From Candidatus Nitrosocosmicus arcticus (GTDB lineage: Archaea > Thermoproteota > Nitrososphaeria > Nitrososphaerales > Nitrososphaeraceae): a DNA stretch of 64,000 nucleotides. Under the pieces are notes generated by a model that saw only the letters and a list, made by a program, of their open reading frames with translations, did not search any database and had not been told where the DNA came from. Both the position numbers and the translations under genes were made by a program. The stretch covers positions 1-64,000 of the forward strand of contig NZ_ML675585.1 of NCBI RefSeq assembly GCF_007826885.1, given 5' to 3'. This document shows, piece by piece, positions 55,290-63,747 of this stretch (positions within the stretch are counted from its first letter, which is position 1; each line of letters opens with the position of its first letter).

Positions 55290-55646
55290 ATGTCAACCAA
55301 TTCCTTAAATACCATCAACTATTTTGAGTTACCATCAGATAATATTGAAGAATTAAAAGAATTTTATTCTTTAATTTTTAATTGGGAATTCGAAGAAGGC
55401 AAAGATAATTCTGACTATTGGTATATTGAAAACGCCGGAATAAAAGGAGCACTGTTAAAACGACGTGCTCCTGATCAAAAACCTACAGTGTATGTTGAAG
55501 TGGATTCGTTAGATGAATGTGTTTCTAAAGCAAAAAATGCTGGAGCCGAAATTGTCTTGGATAAGCAACAAGTATCAGAAGGATACTTTGCTATATTAAA
55601 GGACCCGCAACAAAATATTATAGGGATCTGGGAACCAAAGTCTTAA
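55290..55646 (+). CDS. VOC family protein
   Basis: A 118-residue VOC protein with both half-folds: INYFELPSDNIEELKEFYSL and FNWEFEEGKDNSDYWYI at the N-terminus, VYVEVDSLDECVSKAKNAGA in the middle and YFAILKDPQQNIIGIWEPK at the end (Glu metal ligand). It resembles antibiotic-resistance/glyoxalase-like VOC proteins. Forms a pair with the SRPBCC gene upstream, as at 0.8-1.6 kb. Confidence 0.8.
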   Translation: MSTNSLNTINYFELPSDNIEELKEFYSLIFNWEFEEGKDNSDYWYIENAGIKGALLKRRAPDQKPTVYVEVDSLDECVSKAKNAGAEIVLDKQQVSEGYFAILKDPQQNIIGIWEPKS

Positions 55647-55827
55647 AATATCATGATTTTTACCAATATTTTATTTTTAATCTAACTTCCAGATATTCTT
55701 TTCGAGGTATCCAAAACGTGATTCCAATTATTGTCAATGATCTAAGCATCGTCAATATTCAAGCACTATATAAAAAATTAAAGCATTATGAACCAGGATG
55801 TTCTGTCATGTAGGTTCAAGACCAATC

Positions 55828-56262
55828 TTAAACGTTCAATATTTCTAATTGTCTAAACATTAACTTTGAATCATAGTATATTCTTATCATCTTAACCTTC
55901 ATTAATTCGTCAAATTCAAAAACAAAAACACTATTGATCGAAAATCTTTTGTCACTTGGAGGATTTCCCATAAACAAGCCCAATTGCTGACCTGCAACAT
56001 TGATCTCAGACATTACAATTCCATGGTTGTTGTTACTATAACAGAGTGTAAGTGGTTTCATACAGAAATCAGGAAAACTAAGAAACACTTCTGATAGAAA
56101 GTTATTAACGATTATTTTGCCTTTACGTCTACCAAACCCATCACTTTTGATTAGAATCTCATCTGTAACCATAGAAAGGATTCTATTAATCTGATGATTA
56201 TTTATCTCAAGTATTAGATTGTAAAATATCTCTTGTCTGTTTTTTCTGCTACTAAGTTTCAT
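55828..56262 (-). CDS. SnoaL-like (NTF2 fold) protein
   Basis: From ATG 56262, 144 residues: MKLSSRKNRQEIFYNLILEI, an NTF2-like pattern with INRILSMVTDEILIKSDGFG, KIIVNNFLSEVFLSFPDFCM, NNHGIVMSEINVAGQQLGLF and FVFEFDELMKVKMIRIYYDS. SnoaL-like proteins act as cyclases or bind small molecules. Upstream in-frame residues to 56334 are hydrophobic and not typical. Substrate unknown. Confidence 0.65.
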   Translation of the reverse strand: MKLSSRKNRQEIFYNLILEINNHQINRILSMVTDEILIKSDGFGRRKGKIIVNNFLSEVFLSFPDFCMKPLTLCYSNNNHGIVMSEINVAGQQLGLFMGNPPSDKRFSINSVFVFEFDELMKVKMIRIYYDSKLMFRQLEILNV

Positions 56263-56429
56263 TAAGTCAATAGAACTTACAAATATCCATCTTAATAAGA
56301 AAGATAACTGGATGTTAAGAGTTACCACTAGCATGACAAATAGTCTATAACTAACGGCATATTCAGATAAGAAATAAAGATACTGAAACTATGTGTTTTG
56401 TGAACATAAAAATTGTCTATCATAAACAC

Positions 56430-56594
56430 TCAAAGGCCAAGACTATGAGAATTTTTTAAACATTCATTACAAACCCAAAGATTGTTGATATATTTTCCTT
56501 CCGTGATTTGTCCTTCTTTTTTTACTGCTGGTTCTAAATGATCAGTAACAAAGGCGCCACATCTACTGCACGTAGGTATAATGCTTTTGACCAT
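56430..56594 (-). CDS. Zinc-finger microprotein (54 aa)
   Basis: MVKSIIPTCSRCGAFVTDHL then a basic/polar spacer and NNLWVCNECLKNSHSLGL. Two CxxC knuckles (CSRC and CNEC) 34 residues apart make a zinc ribbon. It lies 40 bases outside the right inverted repeat. Function unknown. Confidence 0.55.
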   Translation of the reverse strand: MVKSIIPTCSRCGAFVTDHLEPAVKKEGQITEGKYINNLWVCNECLKNSHSLGL

Positions 56595-56634
56595 CAAAGG
56601 GTTGAAACTTTATCATTCATTAAGGTTTTGGATT

Positions 56635-56960
56635 AAAAGTATTTAAAATATTTTAAAAATCGAGTTGATATGGGTTAACCGAATTAGATATCGGTTTAAC
56701 TCATACTGAACTCAACTATAGCAACTAACCATTAGACAAAACTTTACAAAACTCAACATATGAAAAATAAGACTAATAGTTATGGCTATTTTTTTTGGTA
56801 TTAATCGGTGATGGAAGCAGAGTGATAAGGCTCTACACATTTCGGACACATCGCGTGATCATCAAGGCATTCTTTACAGTGATCACTACTCGCCTCAAAT
56901 TCAGTTTTATCCCCTTTATAATAACATTTCTCGCCTACTAATTCCACCATGGTTATAAAA
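56635..56960 (-). repeat. Long inverted repeat, right copy
   Basis: Reverse-complement partner of 43111-43433. Bases 56651-56747 are identical over 97 bp to 43417-43321. The part holding the microgene (56801-56950) has diverged by more than ten substitutions and the joint between the two parts differs by small indels. Confidence 0.9.
56801..56950 (-). CDS. Zinc-finger microprotein (49 aa), right paralog
   Basis: MVELVGEKCYYKGDKTEFEA, SSDHCKECLDDHAMCPKCVE and PYHSASITD. It aligns end to end with the left paralog (43121). The first knuckle has lost one Cys (CEIC is GEKC), leaving five. A longer frame to 57031 adds 27 hydrophobic-charged residues that the left copy lacks. Unknown function. Confidence 0.55.
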   Translation of the reverse strand: MVELVGEKCYYKGDKTEFEASSDHCKECLDDHAMCPKCVEPYHSASITD

Positions 56961-57744
56961 GTGAGTAATCGTAACTTAATAATTTCTTCATAATTTTTTT
57001 TTAGAAGCAATATCTCTAATATTTTTTTCAATATCGGGCATATTGGCTATTATAAAATTTTGCTCTTGTCATATTCTAATCACCTTAAATTCAATATAAT
57101 CGTTTTTCTATTGTATGTTCAAAAGACAGCAGGTGTAATCTTTGGACGAAGTATTTGATTTTATCACCCTTACCTACTTAGTAAATATTCAAGATTGCGT
57201 TTTACAGTGAAAAATGAAGTAACAATATTTCTGGTATACCAAAATTAAAGAAAATTGTTAAATTCGTATTTGTTGAATATAAAGTATGAAAATTGAAGAA
57301 TGTCGTGATGAACGAAAACTATGATCTGAGAAAATACATTTTGGATATCAACTAATAGTCAAAAGGGATGGATAAAGGTATTAGAGCATGATGGAAGCAT
57401 AGAATCGAGAAAGGATCTGTCTCTATAATTATAATATAATACATTGTCCATTTTGTGGAATTCTGATAGAGGGTCAAATGGACTAATCTAATAAAACAGT
57501 CATCAAATAGATTTTTTATCTAATGTGAGTATCATCCAAAGATTATCTGTATCTTTTATTTAATGCCATCATGGATTAATAAAAATCAAAATTTCGCCCT
57601 GATTGATGATTGATAGACATGATTATTATTGGATTATATCCACATATGAATAACACTCGACCGGAATCGCTTTATCAATACAGTATTGAAAAGTTTATCT
57701 ATCTATTAAATTATAATAAATGAGTCCCTTTTCAGTGGCAAAAA

Positions 57745-57787
57745 TGCAGCGGAAACCACCGGGCCCGTTAATCACATGGGTTCAAAT
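57745..57787 (+). other. GC-rich tRNA-like patch, candidate attachment site
   Basis: CCACCGGGCCC (57756-57766) is shared exactly with the 3' acceptor end of tRNA-Arg (49464-49474), and CATGGGTTCAAAT (57775-57787) looks like the 5' half of a T-arm. The order differs from a tRNA and no full cloverleaf forms. It sits 44 bases upstream of the integrase gene. Confidence 0.3.
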
Positions 57788-57818
57788 AATTCTTGGTCGT
57801 ATAGAAGAATAGATAAAA

Positions 57819-57824
57819 GGAGGT
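57819..57824 (+). promoter_or_regulatory. Shine-Dalgarno site of the integrase
   Basis: GGAGGT ends 6 bases before the TTG at 57831. It is a strong site in a region where most genes look leaderless, and it supports the TTG start. Confidence 0.6.
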
Positions 57825-57830
57825 ATGTAA

Positions 57831-58931
57831 TTGCCCGCTAAATTAACCACGACTGTTAAAAATATAGAAATCAAGGTGACAAATCAGACCAACAGACAAA
57901 TAATTAATGACTTTTATGAATATCTTCAGAATATAGATACTTCTGAAAATTATCAAAATGGGTTACTTAGGGTCTTAATTAGATACGCAGAGTATATAGG
58001 AAAGAATACAACTTTTTATCAAATTCAAGAAAAAGAACAAATATTAGAATTCCTGGATTTGAAAAGAAAAACCGACAAAGGCGACCCAGATAAAAAATGG
58101 ATTACCACATGGAATGATTATCTCTGGCGATTAAAATATTTCTTTAGATGGTTATACAATGCTAGGAATAAAGGTCTGAATGCAAAATCCTATGATACAT
58201 GGAGTACTCCTGATTTTATCAATCTCATGATGAAAAGGACAAAGAGATTAAGTCCATATTTAGAAACAGAGATTTGGGACAAAGATGAATTGGCTACAAT
58301 CATTAAATACCAACCATACAAGAGAAACAAGGCCATTCTGTCTTTATTATGGGATTTGGATGCCAGACCTCATGAAATAACCTTATTAAAAATTAAACAT
58401 ATCAGATTAAAGGAAAAGTATGGTGAAGGAGAGATTCCTCATGAAGCCAAAACAGGAAGCGGCCCTATGTTACTGACTTTTTCTTTTCCATATGTAAGAG
58501 ATTGGTTAAATGAGCACCCTTTTAGAAATGAACCTGAAGCACGGTTAATATGCAATCTTTTAACAGGATCATCGATCGGTCCTGATCAGATTTACGATGT
58601 AATGAGACAACTCAAAAAAAGAATTCAAAGATTAATTGAGAACAATAATATCAACGATCCTAAAGAACTAGAACGTATCCGACATTTATTAAAAGATAAG
58701 AAATGGAATCCATATTGTGTACGCCACTCTGCAATAACAGCAGATAGCTATTACTTACCAGAATATGCTTTGAAAAAGAAAGTTAGATGGTCAATGAATA
58801 GTAAGCAAGGCACTAGATATATAAAAAGAAGAATGGGTAATGAACTGAAAAACAAGATATTAGAATACAATGGAATAACTACAGAAGAAATACAAAAAAA
58901 AACCCATGCAGTCGATATGCCCACGATGTGA
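57831..58931 (+). CDS. Tyrosine recombinase/integrase
   Basis: A 366-residue site-specific recombinase. An N-terminal SAM-like core-binding domain (about 15-150; NDFYEYLQNIDTSENYQNGL) precedes the catalytic domain. Catalytic residues: first Arg in WDLDARPHEITLLKIKHI (about 184), Lys in the following hairpin (HEAKTGSGP), the RH pair in YCVRHSAITADSY (His of HxxR is Tyr here) and the nucleophile Tyr in KQGTRYIKRRMG (about 334). TTG start after a strong GGAGGT. The last 26 bases overlap the next gene in another frame. Confidence 0.88.
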   Translation: MPAKLTTTVKNIEIKVTNQTNRQIINDFYEYLQNIDTSENYQNGLLRVLIRYAEYIGKNTTFYQIQEKEQILEFLDLKRKTDKGDPDKKWITTWNDYLWRLKYFFRWLYNARNKGLNAKSYDTWSTPDFINLMMKRTKRLSPYLETEIWDKDELATIIKYQPYKRNKAILSLLWDLDARPHEITLLKIKHIRLKEKYGEGEIPHEAKTGSGPMLLTFSFPYVRDWLNEHPFRNEPEARLICNLLTGSSIGPDQIYDVMRQLKKRIQRLIENNNINDPKELERIRHLLKDKKWNPYCVRHSAITADSYYLPEYALKKKVRWSMNSKQGTRYIKRRMGNELKNKILEYNGITTEEIQKKTHAVDMPTM

Positions 58932-59163
58932 TTTATCAAATGTATTGGAGAACAAATACTGTTCAAAATGCAGTTACCCACTAAAACCCGAAGCATTTGA
59001 AGAAATCAAAGCGGAAGAGAACAAGAAGATAGTTGAATTAGAAACAAGATATAAGGAAATGGACACCGTTTTGCAAAATCTGGTTCAAGCCTTTTCTTCA
59101 GTTGATGAACAAGGAAAACAAATTATAGCAAGACAGCTAATTCAATCGGGCAATTTTGAGTAG
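58906..59163 (+). CDS. Zinc-ribbon protein with coiled coil, overlapping the integrase gene
   Basis: An 85-residue protein: zinc ribbon ICPRCDLSNVLENKYCSKCS (CPRC and CSKC, about 5-24), then a helix rich in Glu and Lys (EENKKIVELETRYKEMDTVL) and a C-terminal QGKQIIARQLIQSG. The ATG lies 26 bases before the integrase stop, so the two are made from one mRNA with coupled translation. It may help the recombinase bind DNA or act as directionality factor; this is inference. Confidence 0.7.
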   Translation: MQSICPRCDLSNVLENKYCSKCSYPLKPEAFEEIKAEENKKIVELETRYKEMDTVLQNLVQAFSSVDEQGKQIIARQLIQSGNFE

Positions 59164-59554
59164 GTTTGTTATTATGAATAATCAAGGATATAATCCATTT
59201 CATTAACAAAATCATACGGTTCTACTCCAACTTCATACAACCATGCGGATTCTGGCTTAAACAAGTATGAGAATAAACAACCACACTTTTGACATTTACA
59301 TCATTGTGATTTTATCTGAATCGAAATTGTTGTTTTTTATATGTACTTCAAACTCCTTTCTTTCTTGCCAATTACCCTCATTTCCATGAGCATTGAAAAT
59401 TCATAAATATAAAAGTTACCCTCCATTCCATTTTTGTTTCAACTTTCATTCATTCTGCTTAATTTTATTCGTACAAACAGCTTAGTAATGCCTTCACATA
59501 TCAATCCAAAGTAATAAAACAATATTGAAATTGATGAGAGAACATTAAAACGAT
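59164..59554. other. Intergenic stretch
   Basis: About 390 bases with no gene seen. TTTTATATGTAC near 59333-59344 is TATA-like but far from bluB. No cobalamin riboswitch was recognised. Confidence 0.25.
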
Positions 59555-60277
59555 ATGTATAGAAGTAATGAGCAGTTTTATAACAGGATATTTACCAGTG
59601 CGGAAAAAGAAATCTTTTACAATGTCCTTTTCTCACGGCGAGATGTACGCAAGAGGTTTGCAAATAGGAATATCGATGATAAAACCATTTACAACATATT
59701 GAAAGCTGCTCATCATGCCCCTTCTGTTGGATTCTCTCAACCCTGGAATTTTATATTGATTAAAGATAATGAAACACGTCAAAGGGTTAAGGACTCTTTT
59801 TTAAAGGAAAGGCTAAAGTCGGTTGACTTGCTAAATGGCGACAAAGAGAGAAAGGAAAAATATCATAACTTGAAGTTAGAGGGTATAATGGAGTCGGACC
59901 TGAATATTTGTGTTACATATGACCACAAACGCTTTGGCCCTTTTGTTATTGGAAGAATGACAGTTGAAGAAGCAGGCGTTTACAGTGTTTGTTGCGCAAT
60001 TCAAAACCTTTGGTTGGCTGCCCGTGTTGAAAACATAGGTGTTGGATGGGTAAGCATACTGAATAATTTAGACCTAGTCAATATTTTGAATTTACCTGTA
60101 GACATAAAACCAGTAGCTTACTTGTGTCTTGGATATGTAGATGAATTTAGTGAAGCACCAGATTTGGAAAAAGAAAAATGGCTAAAGAGAACCAGCCTAA
60201 AGGATATAGTTTTCTTTGAGAAATGGGAAGACAAAAACAATCACAATTGGAATGGTTTTAGAAAGTTGGACGAATAG
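59555..60277 (+). CDS. bluB: 5,6-dimethylbenzimidazole synthase (BluB, nitroreductase fold)
   Basis: Oxygen-dependent fragmentation of FMNH2 to 5,6-dimethylbenzimidazole, the lower ligand of cobalamin. The 240-residue protein has EKEIFYNVLFSRRDVRKRFA, the hallmark AAHHAPSVGFSQPWNFILIK (about 50-69), LKLEGIMESDLNICVTYD, GPFVIGRMTVEEAGVYSVCC and LWLAARVENIGVGWVSIL. These distinguish BluB from generic nitroreductases. It fits a genome with cobA and Met8. ATG at 59555; single gene. Confidence 0.9.
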   Translation: MYRSNEQFYNRIFTSAEKEIFYNVLFSRRDVRKRFANRNIDDKTIYNILKAAHHAPSVGFSQPWNFILIKDNETRQRVKDSFLKERLKSVDLLNGDKERKEKYHNLKLEGIMESDLNICVTYDHKRFGPFVIGRMTVEEAGVYSVCCAIQNLWLAARVENIGVGWVSILNNLDLVNILNLPVDIKPVAYLCLGYVDEFSEAPDLEKEKWLKRTSLKDIVFFEKWEDKNNHNWNGFRKLDE

Positions 60278-60462
60278 ATTAAATATATTAGCAATAAACG
60301 ACCTTAATTAGATGATACTTTAAAGATTTGAACGAGATTATTTTTGTCATTATCCTTCACCTAACTTTTTTAAATCACATCAATTCAATAGTCGAAAAAG
60401 TAATCTCATCAATTGTTTTTTTTTAATTAAACATTAATGAAACAGTTTCAAATGTCACATAC

Positions 60463-61788
60463 TTATTCCTCCACGTCCTCATTTTTCCTGTATTTTCTTT
60501 GCTGTGGTAACATTAGGTATACACAAGCCCCACCACACATAGTACAAGGAACATTATTGCCAGGGTGTTGACCCGTATTTCGATAATGAATATCTTTAGC
60601 CTTTTCAGGGTCTATTGATAACGACAGTTGTTTTTCCCAATTTAGTGTTCTTCTGGCCTCCGTCATTTCCATATCCCATTTTATTGCCTTTTCTCTAATT
60701 TTTACCAAATCTCCCGCATGAGCAGCTATTTTATAAGCAATTAGGCCCTCTTTTACTTCATTTTCATTTGGAAGCCCCAAATGCTCGGAAGGTGTAAGAT
60801 AACAAAGTAAATCGACTCCTTCAGAAGCTGATATGGCAGCTCCAATAGCGCTAGCTATATGGTCGTAGCCAGATGCTACATCGGTAACTAGAGGTCCCAA
60901 TACGTAATACGGAATGTCGCCTATCAGAGATTTAGCTAATCGTACATTCGTAGCTACTTCGTTTAAGGGCACATGTCCAGGACCTTCAACCATTACTTGA
61001 ACGTCATTTTCAAATGCAATTTTAGCTAGCCTTGAAACATTTATCATTTCTGAAACCTGTAGTTCATCGTGGGAATCAAGTATAGAGCCTGGTCTTAATG
61101 CATCGCCTAAACTAAAAGTAACATCGTACTTTTTAGCAATTTCACAAAGATAGTCAAAATGCTCATAGTATGGATTTTCTTTATTGTATTTTAACATCCA
61201 TGCAGCAGTTATGGTTCCACCTTTGGATACAACTCCTGCATGTCTTTTGACATTCATTATTCTTTTCGCTATTTCAAGTGTTATTCCAGAATGGATTGTT
61301 GTATAGTCCACTCCGTCTTTTGCATGTTTCTCAAATGCATTCAAAAAATCATCTTCTGTGATATTTAGTGGATTTTTGTATTTTTCGACACCGTATCCAT
61401 ATGCTTGATAGATAGGTACAGAACCAAAAGTAATAGTTGATGCAGCATCAAGCAATTTCTCTCTTATAAAATTTAGGTCACCGCCATCAGAAAGGTCCAT
61501 CATTGTATCTGCACCGTATTTCATCGCAACTTTGGCTTTTGCAATTTCCTCTTCAATATTCTGATACAAAGTAGATGTTCCAATATTTACATTAACCTTT
61601 GTTTTCAGACCTTTTCCTATACCTGTTGGTTTGATATTCTGTTTTCTTGCTATGTTTTTTGGAATTATGATAGAACCATTTGCAATGTTCTTTACAAGAA
61701 AGTGTATATCAACTTCTTCATATTTTGCTACTTGCTTCATTTCTTCGGTTGCAATCCCTCTTTTAGCCGAGTTAAGTTGGGTAACCAC
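60463..61788 (-). CDS. thiC: Phosphomethylpyrimidine synthase ThiC
   Basis: Radical-SAM-like conversion of AIR to HMP phosphate in thiamine synthesis. The 441 residues have the ThiC core: KVNVNIGTSTLYQNIEEEIA, ADTMMDLSDGGDLNFIREKL, YTTIHSGITLEIAKR, HAGVVSKGGTITAAWML, GDALRPGSILDSHD, MVEGPGHVPLNEV, YYVLGPLVTDVASGYDHIAS and the C-terminal Cys motif VPCTMCGGACVYL. The Cys spacing here is C-x2-C-x3-C, one shorter than in bacteria, as seen in archaeal forms. GTG start at 61788. No THI-box is evident upstream. Confidence 0.94.
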   Translation of the reverse strand: MVTQLNSAKRGIATEEMKQVAKYEEVDIHFLVKNIANGSIIIPKNIARKQNIKPTGIGKGLKTKVNVNIGTSTLYQNIEEEIAKAKVAMKYGADTMMDLSDGGDLNFIREKLLDAASTITFGSVPIYQAYGYGVEKYKNPLNITEDDFLNAFEKHAKDGVDYTTIHSGITLEIAKRIMNVKRHAGVVSKGGTITAAWMLKYNKENPYYEHFDYLCEIAKKYDVTFSLGDALRPGSILDSHDELQVSEMINVSRLAKIAFENDVQVMVEGPGHVPLNEVATNVRLAKSLIGDIPYYVLGPLVTDVASGYDHIASAIGAAISASEGVDLLCYLTPSEHLGLPNENEVKEGLIAYKIAAHAGDLVKIREKAIKWDMEMTEARRTLNWEKQLSLSIDPEKAKDIHYRNTGQHPGNNVPCTMCGGACVYLMLPQQRKYRKNEDVEE

Positions 61789-62228
61789 TTTTTATCTTGA
61801 GTTTGATAGCTATAAATGATTTAAGTTGTTCTTCTAGCTTAAAGTTACATTCTTAAATTTATGATTAAACTTTAATGCTGCGGAGTCTAAATATTGTTCA
61901 TAATTTTGCAAGTAAACCCATGTGAATATCCACATGATTTCCACCGAAACGTTTTACGTTACTAACACAAACTTGTGATGTAATATTTGTTTATTAGACT
62001 ATCCGGTTAATATCGCTAAATAAATAATTTTCATAAAAACTCATAGAACCGCCTCGACAGGACCAATATCGTCTTGAAGTCAACAAGGTAGGTCGCTAAC
62101 AGTCGTTTGATAGTTTACAGCACTACTTTTATTTTATAGAAAATTTAACTTGTAATATTATTACTTGATATTTTGGTTTCTCTATGGTTAAATTATAATC
62201 ATTTTACCTGTGTCACATCAGAATGGAC
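61789..62228. other. Intergenic stretch upstream of thiC
   Basis: About 440 bases with no gene. No TPP-riboswitch core was found. The region next to 61800 on the minus strand (ATCATTTATAGCTATC) has a TATA-like box suited to thiC. Confidence 0.25.
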
Positions 62229-62560
62229 TTAATTCTTTAAAGGGAGGCTAAATGAAAATGTTGTACCTTGATCATCCTTATTGTTTTCAGCCCAAATCTT
62301 ACCCCCATGAGCTTCGATAATTGCTTTGCAGATATAAAGGCCTAATCCAGTACCGCCAGTTTTGTAACTAAAGAATTTTGAGAAGACCTTAGAAAATAAT
62401 TCAAAGTCTAGTCCTTTGCCGAAATCTTTTACCTTTACGATTATTTCTTGGGAGTTACTATTTATATTGTCTTTATTAGTACTGCTGCTAATAATAGTAA
62501 TAACTATCAAACCTTTTTCGGTAAATTTAATAGCAATTAGGAAATGAGGATGCTACACGA
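62229..62560 (-). pseudogene. Histidine kinase remnant (C-terminal ATPase part)
   Basis: AIKFTEKG (N-box tail) then IIVKVKDFGKGLDFELFSKV (G1), GGTGLGLYICKAIIEAHGGK (G2) and a normal end NNKDDQGTTFSFSLPLKN. In frame upstream of the N-box is a TAG, and there is no dimerisation domain or sensor. It is the surviving last quarter of a kinase like the one at 51-53 kb. A shorter frame starting at ATT/TTG codons could be expressed but would lack the N-box. Confidence 0.75.
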
Positions 62561-62578
62561 ATATAGATCAAAAATAAA

Positions 62579-63379
62579 TTAGTTTAAACAATCTTTGCAA
62601 GTTGTTTTGTAAGTACCTTTCTCTATCTTTATTATTACTTTACTTCCAATTTTCTTCGATAAACCTTCTGCTTCTTCTTTTATTTTGTTATAATAGCCAG
62701 CTAGATCGTAGTATTTTCTAAGAACTATATCAGAATTTTTTAGGTACTCTATACCATTTTCTATCTTCGTCTTGTCCTCCGAGGTTATTGAGGCTATTAT
62801 TTCAACACCATTAATTTTAAGTAATTCGTTTTCCCATACTAATCTGAAATCTTCCTTAGATTTCCAATAATTTTTTAGTCTTTCTAACAAAGTTCTTACT
62901 ATTATAGTATTATTAGAGGGATTTCTCGATACTTCATCTGTTACAAAAAATCTATTTTCTTCAAAATAATTGGCTACTAATTCCTTTCGTTCATCCCTCT
63001 CAAATTTTTCAAGGTCAGAATTATACTCTTTGATATTATTTTCTATCCATGAGAATCGACTATCGAAGTTTGCTATATCATTTTTAAGATGTAGGTATCC
63101 TTCCTCCCAATAATCGGATCCACGAACAAATAAAGGATCAAATTCAATGATAGGAATAAAATAACAGGTTTCAATGGATGAAATGATATTTACTCTTAAA
63201 GGTAAAAATATATTATGATATAAAAGGGTATAAGTTTTATTTTGTATTGCTAGTTCATTAGTTTTTAATTCAATAAAGTCTAATTCTTGAGATAATTTGG
63301 AATTGTAACTCTCCCAAATTTCTTTTACAATTGGTATAACAACATCGATACCTATTTTTACGACATCAAAAGTATCCAA
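62579..63379 (-). CDS. Hypothetical helical protein (266 aa)
   Basis: A soluble, mostly helical protein: a short hydrophobic start (VVKIGIDVVIPIVKEIWESY), long charged helices (LKNDIANFDSRFSWIENNIK, LEKFERDERKELVANYFEEN), LLERLKNYWKSKEDFRLVWE and a C-terminal CKDCLN with two Cys. No family recognised. TTG start at 63379. Upstream lies a decayed region and downstream the kinase remnant. Confidence 0.5.
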   Translation of the reverse strand: MDTFDVVKIGIDVVIPIVKEIWESYNSKLSQELDFIELKTNELAIQNKTYTLLYHNIFLPLRVNIISSIETCYFIPIIEFDPLFVRGSDYWEEGYLHLKNDIANFDSRFSWIENNIKEYNSDLEKFERDERKELVANYFEENRFFVTDEVSRNPSNNTIIVRTLLERLKNYWKSKEDFRLVWENELLKINGVEIIASITSEDKTKIENGIEYLKNSDIVLRKYYDLAGYYNKIKEEAEGLSKKIGSKVIIKIEKGTYKTTCKDCLN

Positions 63380-63747
63380 TCCAAGAATTGTTTAGCATTA
63401 TTCTAAATAAGATTTCCTTTAGTTAAGAGATAGACTAATAATACAGGAAATCAGTTTAATTCGGGTTATTACATATTTCAAATTGTTTTCCTGTATGAAC
63501 AAAGTTACCAATTTTCAACTGCTTTTGATTCGATAAAGGTAATTAGATAATAATTCTTCATGTACAGAGAAAAAACATATACTCAGTCAGGGGTAGTTTT
63601 TCTTAACATCTAAGAGGACAAGCTTACCGCATTTAAGATACAAAAATGTTGAGGAAAATTACTCCAAACTCGCGCTTTTTACGTCCATGATTGAGACATA
63701 TCTAGACAAACAAAAAGTGTATTAGATATGTCCACATATTAGCATCA
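63380..63747. other. Divergent intergenic region
   Basis: About 370 bases between the helical protein (minus) and the right-edge gene (plus). A start-less plus-strand frame ending at about 63726 (NVEENYSKLALFTSMIETYL) is present. No RNA gene seen. Confidence 0.25.

Larger units (their letters stand above)
56961..57830. other. Gene-poor stretch upstream of the integrase
   Basis: About 870 bases. A short zinc-finger-like remnant (NIIHCPFCGILIEGQMD, ending at about 57486) has no start. A GC-rich tRNA-like patch is annotated separately at 57745-57787. Otherwise AT-rich with no supported gene. Confidence 0.3.

Noticed and set aside
61789-61900. TPP riboswitch upstream of thiC
   Set aside because: No CUGAGA or other conserved THI-box core is present on the minus strand.
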